The notes under the pieces: generated by a model
Database searches by the model: none
What the model was told of the DNA's origin: nothing
The model's input: the letters and a program-made list of their open reading frames with translations, nothing else
Shown here: positions 25,032 through 35,139 of the stretch, one piece after another
How the letters are laid out: the number at the start of each line of letters is the position of its first letter
Position numbering within the stretch: position 1 is the first letter of the stretch
NCBI GenBank assembly: GCA_902482035.1
Contig: CABSYW010000006.1
Span: 5,230 to 69,229, forward strand
Length of the DNA: 64,000 nt
Origin: an uncultured Collinsella sp.
Lineage (GTDB): Bacteria; Actinomycetota; Coriobacteriia; Coriobacteriales; Coriobacteriaceae
Direction: 5' to 3'
Translations under genes and position numbers: made by a program

Positions 25032-25802
25032 CTACTTCTTCTTGTGCGGGCGCGGCTTCTTCTCTCGACGAGTGACCTCAACCTGCAGCGGAGCGTTCTT
25101 AAGACGCTCCTCCTCATCGGCCTTCGCCTTGTCGATGACCTTCTGCGTCACAAAAATCTGCTGGATAACCTGCCAAGCAGACGAGACGTCGTAGTACAGC
25201 AGAACACCAACGGGAAGGCTCCAGCCCATCCAAAGCATCATGACCGTCATGACAACGGCCATCATACGCATGCTCTGAGCCTGCTGGCCGGTCTGGTTGC
25301 GCGACATATAGAGCTGCGGAATCAGGGTCAGGACGGCGAACAGGATCAGGCAAACCAGCGCAGGCAGTGCAACCATAAAGCCATCGGCAAAGGAAGCGCT
25401 CGGCGTGGTGGTCAGGTCGGGCAGGATGTTGAAGAACGAGAACGTGCCGTCGTTAAAGTACTGCGGCAGGTTGCGCAGCAATGTAAACAGGGCGAACAGG
25501 ACAGGCATCTGAATCAGCAGCGGCAGACAGCCAGCCATGGGGTTGAACTTGTTCTCGCTGTAGAACTTCTGCATCTCCTCGGCCTGACGCTGGGGATCGT
25601 CGGCATAGCGCTCCTGGATCTCGAGCATCTTGGGCTGCAGCACCTGCATGCGAGCCGTCGACTTGGTCGACTTGAGCATGAGCGGCGTCAGCAGCAGACG
25701 GATGATGACCACCAGGATGATGATGGACAGGCCCCAGTCGACCGCAAAGGTCTGGATGAGCTTGAGCAGCTCGAAAAGGATGTTAACGATCCAATCCCAC
25801 AT
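25032..25802 (-). CDS. yidC: Membrane protein insertase YidC (Oxa1 family)
   Basis: Inserts proteins into the cytoplasmic membrane alone or with SecYEG. The 256-residue protein has five hydrophobic segments and the family motifs ARMQVLQPKMLEIQERY, NPMAGCLPLLIQMPVLFALF and a basic C-terminal tail (TRREKKPRPHKKK) that would contact ribosomes. It lacks the long periplasmic domain, as expected for a Gram-positive type. It does not have an obvious lipobox at its N-terminus, unlike many Firmicutes forms. Part of the rpmH-rnpA-yidD-yidC-jag block. Confidence 0.96.
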   Translation of the reverse strand: MWDWIVNILFELLKLIQTFAVDWGLSIIILVVIIRLLLTPLMLKSTKSTARMQVLQPKMLEIQERYADDPQRQAEEMQKFYSENKFNPMAGCLPLLIQMPVLFALFTLLRNLPQYFNDGTFSFFNILPDLTTTPSASFADGFMVALPALVCLILFAVLTLIPQLYMSRNQTGQQAQSMRMMAVVMTVMMLWMGWSLPVGVLLYYDVSSAWQVIQQIFVTQKVIDKAKADEEERLKNAPLQVEVTRREKKPRPHKKK

Positions 25803-25831
25803 GTAAGTTTTCCTCCGATAGCGAGTGCCCG

Positions 25832-26056
25832 CTAGGGCACAGGGTCATAACCGCCGACGTGCAGGGGATTGCAGCGAGCGATGCGCCTCACGGCAAGCCA
25901 GCAGCCTCTCAAAACACCGTGCTTCTCAATCGCCTGGACGGCGTATTGCGAGCACGTTGGGTAATAAATGCAGGCGTCAGGCAATAAGGGCGAAATAACC
26001 TGTTGATATATGCGAATAGGAGCGATGGCAACACGTCGCAAAACGTGATTGCTCAT
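25832..26056 (-). CDS. yidD: Membrane protein insertion efficiency factor YidD
   Basis: Seventy-four residues of the UPF0161 family with the typical [23 protein letters not shown] motif region and two conserved cysteines; amphipathic helix at the N-terminus. It assists YidC-dependent insertion. Its start overlaps the end of rnpA by four bases and the gene sits between rnpA and yidC, as in most bacteria. Confidence 0.95.
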   Translation of the reverse strand: MSNHVLRRVAIAPIRIYQQVISPLLPDACIYYPTCSQYAVQAIEKHGVLRGCWLAVRRIARCNPLHVGGYDPVP

Positions 26057-26391
26057 CGCTCCTCCCCGGCAACGCCGGCGCGCTTCATAAGCGAACGCAA
26101 CGCCTTGTCCATCTCCTGCGGCGAGGAAACCCTCGTCTTGGGAGTTGCAAACAAGATGATGTCATAACCCGCAACGGGAAATCCGCAGCTGCGGGCGGCC
26201 TCGCGCATCACACGCTTAGATCGGTTGCGCACGACGGCACAACCGAGTCGCTTAGCACCAACGAAGGCGACCCTTCCGGAGTCGCCTTCGCCAACCGATT
26301 CACATATGGTCATTCGAATCAGAGGGTGATTGAAACGACGCCCCTGACTGAACACATGCTCGAAATCTTGCCGAGACTTAATAGTCTTCAT
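26053..26391 (-). CDS. rnpA: Ribonuclease P protein component
   Basis: Protein subunit of RNase P, which trims the 5' end of pre-tRNAs. The 112-residue basic protein shows the N-terminal [11 protein letters not shown] segment and the RNR-like signature [18 protein letters not shown]. It lies between rpmH and yidD, the usual order. ATG at 26391. Confidence 0.96.
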   Translation of the reverse strand: MKTIKSRQDFEHVFSQGRRFNHPLIRMTICESVGEGDSGRVAFVGAKRLGCAVVRNRSKRVMREAARSCGFPVAGYDIILFATPKTRVSSPQEMDKALRSLMKRAGVAGEER

Positions 26392-26411
26392 GCGAGATGT
26401 GTGTATCGCTG

Positions 26412-26546
26412 CTAGACAGTGAGACGCTTGCGGCCCTTGGCACGACGACGGGCGAGCACGGCACGACCACCCTTAGTGGCCATACGGGCACGGAAGCCAT
26501 GGGTCTTGGCACGCTTACGCTTATTAGGCTGATACGTACGCTTCAT
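26412..26546 (-). CDS. rpmH: 50S ribosomal protein L34
   Basis: Forty-four residues, [19 protein letters not shown] at the start and the basic [12 protein letters not shown] at the end, full match to L34. The frame is open to 26606, but the ATG at 26546 has AGGAGG seven bases upstream. First gene of the leftward block; its promoter must lie in the origin-side intergenic region. Confidence 0.98.
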   Translation of the reverse strand: MKRTYQPNKRKRAKTHGFRARMATKGGRAVLARRRAKGRKRLTV

Positions 26547-26891
26547 CTTAAGTTCCTCCTGCTGCATTTCGAGTGTCCGCGGGGACGCGGACGCAGATAT
26601 AGACACGTGAGCTTGAAGATTGTAGGGAAATCAATGTTCAAATGTCAAGAAATCAAAGGTAAAAGGTTGCGCAGTTCACACGGTTCCCCCATAAGCACAA
26701 CCGAAATTTGCGCCTCATGGCAACCTTTCACGATATTTCATCGAGTTTTCAACAGGTCATGTTGGCAATGTTGAGAACTTTTCGCCCGTTTTCCAAAGTT
26801 TTCAACAAGTTTTGAAAAGTTGTCGAAAGATGAGAAACGTTGCACGGTGAGCTACTATTTGTTCGAAACCTTTTGAAAGATTGCGAGCGGC
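26547..26891. other. Origin-side intergenic region with DnaA-box-like repeats (oriC candidate 1)
   Basis: A 345-base gap at the point where gene direction flips from leftward to rightward. It holds TTTTCAACA at 26746-26754 and 26799-26807, the inverted variant TGTTGAGAA at 26769-26777 and GTTGTCGAAA near 26820, all resembling degenerate DnaA boxes (consensus TTATCCACA). It is AT-richer than the coding DNA. AAAGGTTGC and GCAACCTTT form a separate inverted pair. Promoters for rpmH and the rightward genes must be here too. Confidence 0.6.
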
Positions 26892-28244
26892 ATGTCTGAC
26901 GACTTTTACACCATGGTCGATTCCGGAGACCCGGCACCCGACAACGAGCACATCACCGGCGTGCGCGAAGAGCGTGCGGAAGGCGAGCAGACGACCACGC
27001 AGGCGCCAAAAGCCATGTACGCCGCGCGCATCGCCGTCTATGACGACATGCTGTCGACACCGCGGGTGATCGTCATTGATCCGCAAGATGTCCGCACGTA
27101 TTTGGAAGAGACGACCAACACCGTCTACCGGTGCATGAAAGAACAAGGTGGCCACATCTCGCTCATGGTCATCCGCGAGATTGTCGAAAACTTTATCCAC
27201 GCACACTTTGCCGAGCCCATCATCTCGATTCTGGACGGCGGAGACACCATCCGCTTTGCTGACCAAGGACCCGGCATCGACGACAAGGAACGTGCTTTCG
27301 ACTTTGGCGTTACCAGCGCAAACAGCAAGATGAAGCGCTATATCCGTGGAACCGGAGCAGGGTTTCCCATGGTGCAGGAGTATTTGGAAAACGCCGGCGG
27401 TGCCGTATCCATCGAGGACAACATGGGCAACGGCACCGTGGTTACGGTAAGCCTGAACCCTAAACGCGTGCAGGAAATCGAGCGTGCCGGCGGACGCGGC
27501 GCTGCCGTGCGGCCCGAGACGGAGCAGCCCACATATCCCCTGCCGGGAGCTTTTGCGCAGCAGCCCGTGGCAACGCAGCAGATGCAGCCCCCCGTGGGAC
27601 AGATGCAGCAGCCCGGAATGCTTCCCACACAAGAACCCCAGGCGGCATCTATGTCGATGCCGCCAAACATGCCAGAGGCCATGCCGCTGGCTGATCAGGA
27701 TGCAGCAGCAATGCAGCAGGCGACAGGGGCACCGGGTGGCCAGCAAATGGGCTATCAGCCGTACCAACAGGGATATCCATATCAGCAGATGCCGCCACTG
27801 GGGTATGGCCAGCAGTTCCCGCAGCAGTACCAGCAGGGATATCAGCAGCCGTACCAGCAGATGCCGCAGCAGCAGTACAACCCTTGGACCCAGCAGATGC
27901 CTCCACAGCCTTACCAACAGTGGCCTCAAAGTTTTCAACAGCAAATGCCGCCGATGCAGAGTTCTCAACAACCAGCAGCTCAAATGATGTATCCTAATGC
28001 AGCAAATCAGTATGCGCAGCCACAACCGGACGTGTTCGTAAGCGATCGCGGCAACGCCGCGCTGGGCTATCTGGCGCAAAATCAAGCGTGCGGTGCAACC
28101 GATCTGGCGAGGACGTTTGGAAACTCGGCCCCCACTTGGTCACGCACGCTCAATGACTTGGCGCAGGCCGGCTTGGTCATCAAGCATGGCCAGAAATACC
28201 ATCTGACCGAACTCGGCGCCGCTCGCGTGCGAGCTCAGAGCTAA
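26892..28244 (+). CDS. GHKL-type ATPase with Gln/Pro/Met-rich linker and winged-helix C-terminus, unknown role at the origin
   Basis: A 450-residue protein. Residues about 45-190 look like a histidine-kinase/MutL-type ATPase fold: N-box REIVENFIHA (Asn100), G1 box DQGPGI (124-129), G2 box RGTGAGF (152-158) and GNGTVVTVSL. There is no dimerisation His domain and no membrane segment, so it is not a classical sensor kinase. Residues about 215-380 are a low-complexity linker very rich in Gln, Pro, Met and Tyr (PYQQMPQQQY type). Residues about 385-450 form a winged helix of MarR-like character (GYLAQNQACGATDLARTF, LAQAGLVIKHGQKYHLTELG). It is the first rightward gene, 15 bases before dnaA, so both are probably co-transcribed. 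A regulator of initiation or of dnaA is possible but unproven. Confidence 0.8.
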   Translation: MSDDFYTMVDSGDPAPDNEHITGVREERAEGEQTTTQAPKAMYAARIAVYDDMLSTPRVIVIDPQDVRTYLEETTNTVYRCMKEQGGHISLMVIREIVENFIHAHFAEPIISILDGGDTIRFADQGPGIDDKERAFDFGVTSANSKMKRYIRGTGAGFPMVQEYLENAGGAVSIEDNMGNGTVVTVSLNPKRVQEIERAGGRGAAVRPETEQPTYPLPGAFAQQPVATQQMQPPVGQMQQPGMLPTQEPQAASMSMPPNMPEAMPLADQDAAAMQQATGAPGGQQMGYQPYQQGYPYQQMPPLGYGQQFPQQYQQGYQQPYQQMPQQQYNPWTQQMPPQPYQQWPQSFQQQMPPMQSSQQPAAQMMYPNAANQYAQPQPDVFVSDRGNAALGYLAQNQACGATDLARTFGNSAPTWSRTLNDLAQAGLVIKHGQKYHLTELGAARVRAQS

Positions 28245-28259
28245 AGAACGGGAGAGACA

Positions 28260-29984
28260 GTGGACGAGGAAGCAAGCATCATCCTGGGGGATGCCATCGC
28301 CTTTTGTCAGCGCGACGGCCAAGATGCACGCCTCATCAACATGCTGGGGCAATCGCGCGCCATAAGCCTGACCGAAGATACGCTCACGATCGAGGCCCCC
28401 TCGCGCTTTGCCATCGCGCAGCTCAAAAAGCATCAGCCGACTATTGAGGCCTATCTGGAAGAAATCGCCTTTGCACCGATTGCGCTCGACATCGTGGCAC
28501 CGCAAGGCGCCGCGACGGAATCCGCTGCCGCGACGGCGCCCGCCACGGCTCCCGCTGCTTCCCCGGCGGTGCCGGCCTCCGCAGGCGACGTGCCGACAAT
28601 CGAGCACCAGCACAGCGATGTTTCCCGTGAAACCATGTTACCGTTGCCGACCGCGGCAGCGACGTCAATGAACGCACCCGTCACGCACATGCCCATCGCT
28701 CACGACGCAGCGGCGGGCGCGGATTCGGGCATTGCAATCAAGAACACGCTCTCGGCCGATGATTTTCGTCGCATGATGAACCAGATGAAGGGCGGAGCGC
28801 CGACCAAATCCACCCAAGCTGCGACCCCCGCTTCACCCGTGCCAGCACCGACCGTGCCGGCCGAGCAGAATACGGATGGAGCCCCGCTCGCCGCGAACTC
28901 AAAATTTACCTTTGAGAACTTTGTCTACGGCCCCGAGAACAGCCACGCCTATCGCTCGGCACTCAAGTTTGCCGCCCTCGCGGACGAGCGCGGCACGTGC
29001 ACATCGCTGTTCATCTACGGCAAATCGGGCCTGGGCAAGACACACCTGCTGCTTGCCATCAAAAACGAGCTCGCCGAGAAGTCGCCCGAGATCAAGGTCA
29101 AGTATGCCAACTCCCAGGCGTATCTGGACGACCTGATGACCGAGTTCGACCGTCAAAAGAAGAGCAACGCTCCCATCATGCAGGCGTACCACGGCGTGGA
29201 CGTGCTCATCATCGATGACATACAAAACATCATCGGCAAGCGCGCGAGCGTGGACTACTTTTTCCAGCTCATGGACGAGTTCATCCGCAACAACAAGAAG
29301 GTCGTCATCGCGGCAGACCGTGCCCCCAAGGACCTGAGCATGGACGAGCGTCTGACCAGCCGCTTCAACGCCGGCATGCTCTGCCTGGTCGCAGAGCCCA
29401 GCTACGAGATGAAATACAAGATCTTGCAGCGCTATTACGAGAACACCATCGTCGCCGCTCCCGAGGCAGGCGACGACTCGCTGCTGGCGGCCTATGGGGG
29501 CGACGGTGGGCACCTGACCGACGAGCACTTTAAACACATGGCCGAGGTCTCAGGCACCAACATCCGCGAACTCGAGAGCTTCTGTGAGCGCTGCGCCGGC
29601 GAGGCGGGCGACCGCGAGCGCGAGGGCGGGGAGCTCACCTTTGACGATATCGATGCCATCGCCAGCCAGTACTTCGACACATCGGCCAAAAAGATCAACG
29701 TCCAGACGGTTCAGTCCGTCATCGAAGAGCAGTACGGCGTGACGCACGAGGAGCTCATCGGCCCGCGTCGCAACGCCAATATCGCCAAAGCACGCCATAT
29801 CGCTATCTACCTGGCCATCGAGATGTGCGAGATGACGACCACGGCGGTGGGCGCCGAATTTGGCAACCGCAACCACTCGACCGTCAGCACGAGCTACAAA
29901 AAGGTCCAGAAGATGATCCAGGAAGACCGCACCGTCACCGAAGATCTCAAATCGTTGCGCGATAAAATTACACTGCGCTCGTAG
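28260..29984 (+). CDS. dnaA: Chromosomal replication initiator DnaA
   Basis: Binds DnaA boxes and opens the origin. The 574-residue protein has domain I at about 1-85, a long Ala/Pro/Thr-rich linker (about 86-215), the AAA+ domain with FTFENFVYGPENSHAYRSA, Walker A YGKSGLGKTHLL, Walker B VLIIDDIQNI and sensor motifs, and the DNA-binding domain IV with the signature GNRNHSTVSTSYKKV. GTG start at 28260 with a GGGAGAG site. It is longer than the usual 450-500 residues because of the linker. A parS-like site with two mismatches (28619-28634) lies in the linker coding region. Confidence 0.97.
   Translation: MDEEASIILGDAIAFCQRDGQDARLINMLGQSRAISLTEDTLTIEAPSRFAIAQLKKHQPTIEAYLEEIAFAPIALDIVAPQGAATESAAATAPATAPAASPAVPASAGDVPTIEHQHSDVSRETMLPLPTAAATSMNAPVTHMPIAHDAAAGADSGIAIKNTLSADDFRRMMNQMKGGAPTKSTQAATPASPVPAPTVPAEQNTDGAPLAANSKFTFENFVYGPENSHAYRSALKFAALADERGTCTSLFIYGKSGLGKTHLLLAIKNELAEKSPEIKVKYANSQAYLDDLMTEFDRQKKSNAPIMQAYHGVDVLIIDDIQNIIGKRASVDYFFQLMDEFIRNNKKVVIAADRAPKDLSMDERLTSRFNAGMLCLVAEPSYEMKYKILQRYYENTIVAAPEAGDDSLLAAYGGDGGHLTDEHFKHMAEVSGTNIRELESFCERCAGEAGDREREGGELTFDDIDAIASQYFDTSAKKINVQTVQSVIEEQYGVTHEELIGPRRNANIAKARHIAIYLAIEMCEMTTTAVGAEFGNRNHSTVSTSYKKVQKMIQEDRTVTEDLKSLRDKITLRS
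28619..28634. promoter_or_regulatory. Degenerate parS-like site inside dnaA
   Basis: TGTTTCCCGTGAAACC matches parS at 14 of 16 positions and encodes D-V-S-R-E-T in the DnaA linker, a region of little constraint. It could be a secondary ParB site. Confidence 0.4.
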
Positions 29985-30222
29985 GGAAATAGAGACACCT
30001 GTTGAAAACTTGTCGAAACCACGGGCATAAGGTGTCTAAAACCCAACCCGCGGTGATGAAAAGTTTTGCGCAGGTTTTGAACGTGGAAAACCACCCCCGT
30101 TGTACACAGGTTGCTGTCGATTCTCTTTCTGGGTCTGACCTGCGTCTTTGGGAGTAATCAACAGTTTCGTCAGTGCTATTACTATTATTAAGATATTTAT
30201 ATCTATAGAAAGGTATTAAAAG
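29985..30222. other. dnaA-dnaN intergenic region (oriC candidate 2)
   Basis: A 238-base gap with TGTTGAAAA at 30001-30009, ACTTGTCGAAA right after it, a near-consensus box TTGTACACA at 30100-30108, and CGTGGAAAA at 30082-30090 (inverse of TTTTCCACG). The last 50 bases before dnaN are strongly AT-rich (ATTACTATTATTAAGATA and following), a good candidate for the DNA-unwinding element. Confidence 0.65.
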
Positions 30223-31326
30223 ATGAAGTTCACCGTCAGCCAGAGCTCGCTCACACAAGCCATCGGCGTCGTTATGAAGGGTGTCGCTTCGGCATCCACC
30301 CTTCCCATCCTGTCGGGCGTGCTCGTCAAGGCGCAAGACGGCATCTTGGAATTCCAAACCTCTAACTACACCATCTCGATCCGTCATCGCATCGCGGCGC
30401 ATGTCGAAGAAGAGGGCGAGATGGTTATACCCTGTAAGATGCTCTCCAATATCACCAAGACCCTCCCCGATGCCCCGGTCACCTTTGAGCTGTCCGAACG
30501 CCAGGTGCTGATCAGTTGCGAGAAGAGCTCTTTCCGCCTGAACACGCTCGATGCCAATGACTTCCCCGAGTTTCCGGCCTATGCCATCGAGAGTGCCGTG
30601 GAGCTGCCGACCGATATCTTGTCCGAAATGGTCGGCCGTGTGTGGCGCGTCACCTCGACCGACAAGGCCCGCCCCATCCTGGGTGGCGTGCACATGAAGG
30701 TCGAGAACAACACCGTGCGCCTGGTGGCGACCGATTCCTTCCGCTTGGCCGTGTGCGATACACAGGTCGAAACCTCGACTCTCGAGGGTTCCTTTGAACT
30801 CAACGTTCCGGCCGATGCCTTTAACGACGCGCTGAACATCATGGCCAGCCAGGCGACCATCATGATCGGGGCTACCGACACCCAGGTCGTCTTTGAGGCC
30901 GGCAACACCACCTACGTGTCGCGCCGCATCGAGGGCGTGTACCCCAACTACAAGCAGCTCATCCCCGATTCGTGCGTGACGAGCGTCAAGATCGACGTCG
31001 CCGCCTTCAATGCCGCCCTCAAGCGTGTTGCCGTTATCGCGAGCGCCAACCCCGCCGTCAAGTTCGAGATCGATGTCGAGAACGGGCAGATGGGCCTGTC
31101 TTCCATCTCCAACGACCAGGATCTGGCGCAGGAGACGATCGATGTCGAGGCCGAGGGCGAGTCGGGTACCATCGCCTTCAACTACCACTACATCTTCGGC
31201 TGCCTCAATGCCCTGTCCAAGGAGAAGGAGATCACGCTGGAGCTCAAGAGCTACTCGCAGGCGGGCATCTTCAAGTCCTACGGCAAGATCAACTACCTGT
31301 ACCTGGTCATGCCGGTTCGCATCTAG
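30223..31326 (+). CDS. dnaN: DNA polymerase III beta subunit (sliding clamp)
   Basis: Ring-shaped processivity clamp for DNA polymerase III. The 367-residue sequence starts MKFTVSQSSL and shows three repeated clamp domains; family words include LPILSGVLVKAQ, NDFPEFP, DSFRLAV and the C-terminal YLVMPVRI that forms part of the partner-binding pocket. AAAGG site before the ATG. Nine bases separate it from recF, so dnaN and recF form one transcript. Confidence 0.97.
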   Translation: MKFTVSQSSLTQAIGVVMKGVASASTLPILSGVLVKAQDGILEFQTSNYTISIRHRIAAHVEEEGEMVIPCKMLSNITKTLPDAPVTFELSERQVLISCEKSSFRLNTLDANDFPEFPAYAIESAVELPTDILSEMVGRVWRVTSTDKARPILGGVHMKVENNTVRLVATDSFRLAVCDTQVETSTLEGSFELNVPADAFNDALNIMASQATIMIGATDTQVVFEAGNTTYVSRRIEGVYPNYKQLIPDSCVTSVKIDVAAFNAALKRVAVIASANPAVKFEIDVENGQMGLSSISNDQDLAQETIDVEAEGESGTIAFNYHYIFGCLNALSKEKEITLELKSYSQAGIFKSYGKINYLYLVMPVRI

Positions 31327-31335
31327 CGCTGCGCC

Positions 31336-32442
31336 ATGACCATGTTCGCCCGCGATCTTTCCGTCGCGCACTACCGCAGTTTCGAGAGCTATCGTCTTGC
31401 CCTGGACGAGGGCGTGACGATACTTGCGGGACCCAACGCGGCGGGAAAGACCAATCTCATAGAGGCGCTGCAGCTGCTGACGAGCGGCGCCTCGTTTAGG
31501 CATCCGACCGCAGCCGAGCTCGCCCATGATGGCGTGGGCTCGTGCAAGATCGAGCTGAGGCTCGAGGGCGACGGCCGCGTACTTGATATGGGATTGAGCG
31601 CGGAGGACGGTAAACGCTCGTTTAGCCGCAACGGCAAGAGATGCTCTGCCGCCGGTGTGCGCGGGGTTCTGCCGAGCGTGCTGTTTTGCCCCGACCATCT
31701 GGACATGGTTAAGCGAGGCGCCAGTGTGCGCCGCGCCGCCCTCGACGACTTTGGCATGCAACTGAGCGCACGCTATGCCGATCTTGCGAGCACCTATGGT
31801 CGCTGCGTGACCCAGCGTAACGCCTTGCTCAAGGAGGCCTGGTGCTGCCGCGAGATGCTCGGCGCGTGGAACGATTCGATTGCCCGCGCGGGCGCGGCTC
31901 TGCTCGTGCACCGGTTGGCCCTGCTCGACCGGCTGGCGGGCCATGTGCGTACTGCCTACGGGCAAGTGGCGTCCGGTGAAGCCGCCAACGTGTCCTATGC
32001 GTCCACGCTGGGGGATTTGCCCCAGGTCGATGATCGCGAAGAGCTGAAGGGCTGGGCGTACGAGCGCATGCTGGCTGCCCTTGATGAGCACGCCGACGAG
32101 GAAATTCGCCGCGGCGTGACGTTGGTGGGACCGCATCGCGACGAGATTGAGTTTGCTGTGGCGGGTCGCTCCGCCCGTTCATTTGCCAGCCAAGGTCAGC
32201 AGCGAACGTTGGTTCTGGCCTGGAAGGTGGCGGAGGTGGCCGTGGCTCGCGATGTCCTGGGCACCGCCCCACTGCTGCTTTTGGACGACGTGATGAGCGA
32301 ACTCGACGGCGAACGCCGCGGTGCTTTCCTGCGGCTGATCGGCGATGATATCCAGACGGTCATAACCACGACCAACCTGGGGTACTTTACCGATGACCTG
32401 CTTGATCGAGCCAAGGTGGTGAGCATGGGTGAGACGTGCTAA
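31336..32442 (+). CDS. recF: DNA replication and repair protein RecF
   Basis: SMC-like ATPase that helps load RecA at gaps together with RecO and RecR. The 368-residue protein has Walker A GPNAAGKTNLIEAL, the signature region FASQGQQRTLVLAWKVAE and Walker B LLLLDDVMSELD. It follows dnaN in the standard order. The DUF721 gene begins inside its last codons with a 14-base overlap. Confidence 0.96.
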   Translation: MTMFARDLSVAHYRSFESYRLALDEGVTILAGPNAAGKTNLIEALQLLTSGASFRHPTAAELAHDGVGSCKIELRLEGDGRVLDMGLSAEDGKRSFSRNGKRCSAAGVRGVLPSVLFCPDHLDMVKRGASVRRAALDDFGMQLSARYADLASTYGRCVTQRNALLKEAWCCREMLGAWNDSIARAGAALLVHRLALLDRLAGHVRTAYGQVASGEAANVSYASTLGDLPQVDDREELKGWAYERMLAALDEHADEEIRRGVTLVGPHRDEIEFAVAGRSARSFASQGQQRTLVLAWKVAEVAVARDVLGTAPLLLLDDVMSELDGERRGAFLRLIGDDIQTVITTTNLGYFTDDLLDRAKVVSMGETC

Positions 32443-32992
32443 TTACGAGCGCGAGAGCGAAACGGTCGCCTTCAGTGGCTTTTTGAACGCAGAGCGCCAG
32501 CGCATCCTGGCGGCTGCGACCCCTGAGCGCCGTGCGCAGATGGAGGCCGCCGAGGAGTCGCGCGCGGTCTATCGCGCGTGGAACGCGGTGTGCTCGGGCA
32601 CGCGCGAGGGGCGGCATGTGACGGGCCTGCGCTACCTGCCCGAGTCCAATGAGCTGCTGGTATATCTCGACTCGCCCTCGTGGACGCAGGAAATGACGTT
32701 GTTGCGCGAGATCATCCGCGCGCGCATGGAGCGCGCCGGTGCGCATGTGGATGGCCTGGTGTTCAAAACCACCGCGCCCGGTCACACGCCGCCCGCCGCC
32801 AAGGAGCGCCTTCGCCCAGCGGCGACCGAGCGCCCGCCGGCCCCACACGCCGACCTCAGCGATGCCGAGCGCACCGAGATTGAGCGCCAAGTGGCGCCCA
32901 TCGAAGACCAAAAACTGCGCGAGGCCCTCGAGAACGCCATGAGAGCCAGTGCCGAGTGGGCCAAGGGCGTGCAAAGCAAAAAAGAGCCTTAA
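32429..32992 (+). CDS. DUF721 protein (DciA-like, predicted helicase loader)
   Basis: A 187-residue basic protein. Residues about 40-115 form the DUF721 core (YRAWNAVCSGTREGRHVTGL, ELLVYLDSPSWTQEMTLLRE), followed by a Pro/Ala-rich linker and an acidic helical tail. DciA of this family is the ancestral loader of DnaB; no dnaC or dnaI is seen in the window, and DnaB is encoded at 47122, so a loader role is plausible but inferred. GTG start inside recF. A strong terminator follows, so the dnaN-recF-DUF721 unit ends here and gyrB starts separately. Confidence 0.85.
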   Translation: MRRANYERESETVAFSGFLNAERQRILAAATPERRAQMEAAEESRAVYRAWNAVCSGTREGRHVTGLRYLPESNELLVYLDSPSWTQEMTLLREIIRARMERAGAHVDGLVFKTTAPGHTPPAAKERLRPAATERPPAPHADLSDAERTEIERQVAPIEDQKLREALENAMRASAEWAKGVQSKKEP

Positions 32993-33018
32993 ATCGCATC
33001 TGGTGGCCTTGTAGAGCC

Positions 33019-33048
33019 AAATACCCTCGTTCCCGAGGGTATTTTTTT
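33019..33048 (+). terminator. Terminator between the DUF721 gene and gyrB
   Basis: AAATACCCTCG pairs with CGAGGGTATTT around a TTCC loop, followed by a run of seven Ts. Confidence 0.9.
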
Positions 33049-33055
33049 ACGATAA

Positions 33056-35128
<2,073 letters not shown>

Positions 35129-35139
35129 GAGGAGGTAAC

